64,000 nt of DNA. It comes from Dokdonella sp. Lineage in GTDB: Bacteria; Pseudomonadota; Gammaproteobacteria; Xanthomonadales; Rhodanobacteraceae. The first letter of the stretch is position 1; each line of letters begins with the position of its first letter. The stretch is from positions 89,106 through 153,105 of the forward strand of contig NZ_JAHCAQ010000009.1 of assembly GCF_019634845.1 (NCBI RefSeq), in the 5' to 3' direction. The translations under genes were made by a program, and so were the position numbers. Below are positions 62,488-64,000 of this stretch, in pieces. The notes beneath the pieces were generated by a model. The model was not told the origin of the DNA and did not search any database. It worked only from the letters and a program-made list of their open reading frames with translations.

Positions 62488-63504
62488 ATGCGCGAGCCCG
62501 CCGCTGTCCGCTGCGAACCGCACGGCCGCACGCCCGGCCTGCTGCTCACGCTGGCCATCGCGCTGCTCGCCTGGTGGCTCGGCAGCCTGCTGCCGCTGGT
62601 CGGAGGTCCCGTGATCGGCATCGTGCTCGGCATTGCCGTGCGCAATCTCGCCTCGCCGCGGGCGCGCTTCACGCCGGGCATCGCGTTTGCGGGCCATCGC
62701 GTGCTGCAGTGGTCGGTCATCGTGCTGGGCTTCGGTCTCAGTCTCACCCAGGTCGCGGCGACGGGTCTGGAATCGCTGGCGGTGACGCTGGTGACGCTGA
62801 CCGTCGCGTTGCTCGGCGCGTGGGTGCTCGGCCGCTGGCTCGGCGTGCATGACAAGCTGAAGATCCTGATCGGCGTCGGCACCGCGATCTGCGGCGGCTC
62901 GGCGATTGCCGCGGTGGCGCCGATCATCAAGCCCGACGAGCACGACACCGCGCTGGCGGTATCGACGATCTTCCTGTTCAACGTCGTCGCCGTGCTCGTG
63001 TTCCCGCCGCTCGGCCACCTGCTGCACCTGTCCGACCTCGGTTTCGGGCTGTGGGCCGGCACCGCGATCAACGACACCTCGTCGGTGGTGGCGGCGGGCT
63101 ACAGCTACAGCCATGCGGCGGGCGACTATGCGACGATCGTCAAGCTGACGCGCGCGACGCTGATCATTCCGATCAGCCTGATCCTTGCCTTGGTGGTGGC
63201 CGCGCGGGCGAAGCACGACGGCGCGGCCGAGTTCAGCCTGCGCCACATCTTCCCGTGGTTCATCCTCGGTTTCCTCGCCGCCTCGGCACTGCGCACGGCG
63301 GGACTGGTTCCGACCGCCCTGCTGGCCCCGCTGCACCTCGCCGCCGGCTTCCTCATCATCGTCGCGCTGACGGCCATCGGCCTGTCGGCCGACTTGCGCA
63401 GGATGCTCGCCAGCGGCGCGCGGCCGATCCTGCTCGGCTTCGGCGCATGGGTCGCCGTGTCGCTGGCCAGCCTCGCGGTGCAGGGCCTGCTCGGGCAGGT
63501 GTAG
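62488..63504 (+). CDS. YeiH/UPF0324-family membrane protein
   Basis: 338 residues with about ten membrane helices. FAGHRVLQWSVIVLGFGLSL, GVGTAICGGSAIAAVAPII and AGTAINDTSSVVAAGYSYS are the hallmark motifs of YeiH proteins, putative sulfate/anion exporters. CAGGAG six bases before the ATG at 62488 decides the start over an ATG at 62473. It is divergent from ksgA and convergent with pdxA, separated from it by 7 bases. Confidence 0.9.
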   Translation: MREPAAVRCEPHGRTPGLLLTLAIALLAWWLGSLLPLVGGPVIGIVLGIAVRNLASPRARFTPGIAFAGHRVLQWSVIVLGFGLSLTQVAATGLESLAVTLVTLTVALLGAWVLGRWLGVHDKLKILIGVGTAICGGSAIAAVAPIIKPDEHDTALAVSTIFLFNVVAVLVFPPLGHLLHLSDLGFGLWAGTAINDTSSVVAAGYSYSHAAGDYATIVKLTRATLIIPISLILALVVAARAKHDGAAEFSLRHIFPWFILGFLAASALRTAGLVPTALLAPLHLAAGFLIIVALTAIGLSADLRRMLASGARPILLGFGAWVAVSLASLAVQGLLGQV

Positions 63505-63511
63505 GCCGCGC

Positions 63512-64000
63512 TCAGCGGCTGCGCCGCGCCACCAGATCGAGCGCGAGGCGGGTCGCGGCGAACAGGCTGCCGGGGTCGGCGCGACCGCTGCCGGCGAGGT
63601 CGAGCGCGGTGCCATGGTCGACCGAGGTGCGGATCCACGGCAGGCCCAGGGTCACGTTGACCGCGTGACCGAAGCCCGCGTACTTGAGCACGGGCAGGCC
63701 CTGGTCGTGGTACATCGCTAGCACCGCGTCCAGCTGCGCGAGCTGTTGCGGCACGAATGCGGTGTCGGCCGGCAGTGGGCCGTGCAGGTCCAGTCCGTGC
63801 GCGCGCAGCTCGTGCAGCACGGGCGCGATCACCTCGATCTCCTCGCGCCCCAGATGCCCGCCTTCACCCGCATGCGGGTTGAGGCCGAGCACGCCGATGC
63901 GCGGTGCGGCCAGCGCGAAGCGCGTGCGCAGGTCGTGGTCGAGGATCTGCAGCGTGCGCCGCAGGGATTGGCGCGTGAGCGCCTGCGGCACCTGTGCCAG
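63512..64000 (-). CDS. pdxA: 4-hydroxythreonine-4-phosphate dehydrogenase, C-terminal part (partial)
   Basis: The last ~162 codons are in the window; the 5' end lies beyond 64000. [22 protein letters not shown], the metal/substrate segment [25 protein letters not shown] (key His in YHDQGL) and [28 protein letters not shown] (key part [12 protein letters not shown]) are typical of PdxA. It is in pyridoxal phosphate synthesis. In this bacterial group pdxA usually precedes ksgA in the same direction; here the YeiH gene lies between. Confidence 0.95.
   Translation of the reverse strand: MAQVPQALTRQSLRRTLQILDHDLRTRFALAAPRIGVLGLNPHAGEGGHLGREEIEVIAPVLHELRAHGLDLHGPLPADTAFVPQQLAQLDAVLAMYHDQGLPVLKYAGFGHAVNVTLGLPWIRTSVDHGTALDLAGSGRADPGSLFAATRLALDLVARRSR

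Overview
The window is chromosomal DNA of a very GC-rich gammaproteobacterium, most likely of the Xanthomonadales/Lysobacterales (Rhodanobacteraceae or Xanthomonadaceae). The evidence is gene content and order: metX-metB-hom, kdsD-kdsC-lptCAB-rpoN-hpf-ptsN-hprK-rapZ-EIIA-ptsH-ptsI, purM-purN-DUF3108, DUF2066-CDP-alcohol transferase-PerM-hda, and ksgA-apaG-apaH. An exported protein also ends in an IF-A-NGF-type tail that I associate with this group. Coding density is high. I see no insertion sequence, prophage, CRISPR array, rRNA or tRNA. Start positions are inferred from domain alignment, Shine-Dalgarno sequences and overlaps.

Region by region. 1-2536: methionine/threonine branch (metX end, metB, hom). 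2549-4512: an ECF sigma factor, a probable anti-sigma factor and a DUF4097 beta-repeat protein. 4570-8071: a TPR-sulfotransferase and GTP-dependent PEP carboxykinase. 8343-12047: a TetR regulator divergent from fadE, with two palindromes over the promoter, then a yeast-type cytosine deaminase whose start codon lies in a perfect 14-bp hairpin. 12260-18957: an unknown exported protein, S-formylglutathione hydrolase, a Nudix hydrolase, an NTP/NDP-exchange-type carrier, an MFS transporter, and an HdeD-like membrane protein with a possible cysteine-hydrolase domain. 19119-22818: a GMC oxidoreductase, and etfB/etfA separated by a Cys-repeat lipoprotein gene. 23198-29398: a membrane AraC regulator, a DCC protein and desaturase that run into a beta-helix protein gene, an SDR and CreD. 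29427-32749: tsaB, apparently leaderless, and an MBOAT/SGNH O-acetylation pair.

32887-43720 is a minus-strand block holding a regulatory phosphotransferase system (EI, HPr, Man-type EIIA, EIIA-Ntr, HPr kinase, RapZ), the ribosome hibernation factor, sigma-54, the LPS transport genes lptCAB and the Kdo genes kdsC/kdsD. 43895-45771 carries ibaG, murA and a small unknown gene. 45918-53133 carries DUF3108, purN, purM, DUF2066, a phosphatidyltransferase, PerM, hda and a peptide symporter. 53216-64000 carries PAP2, dgkA, lemA with two TPM-domain genes, an rRNA methyltransferase, lgt, thyA, folA, apaH, apaG, ksgA, a YeiH-family protein and the 3' part of pdxA.

The window is mostly core genome. The observations most worth checking are local: the hairpin over the cytosine deaminase start, the fadE operator pair, the HdeD-hydrolase fusion, the triple-repeat lipoprotein inside the etf locus, the 256-bp desaturase/beta-helix overlap, and a recurrent TGC-TAG extended -10 promoter motif. 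I found no clearly new multi-gene system.
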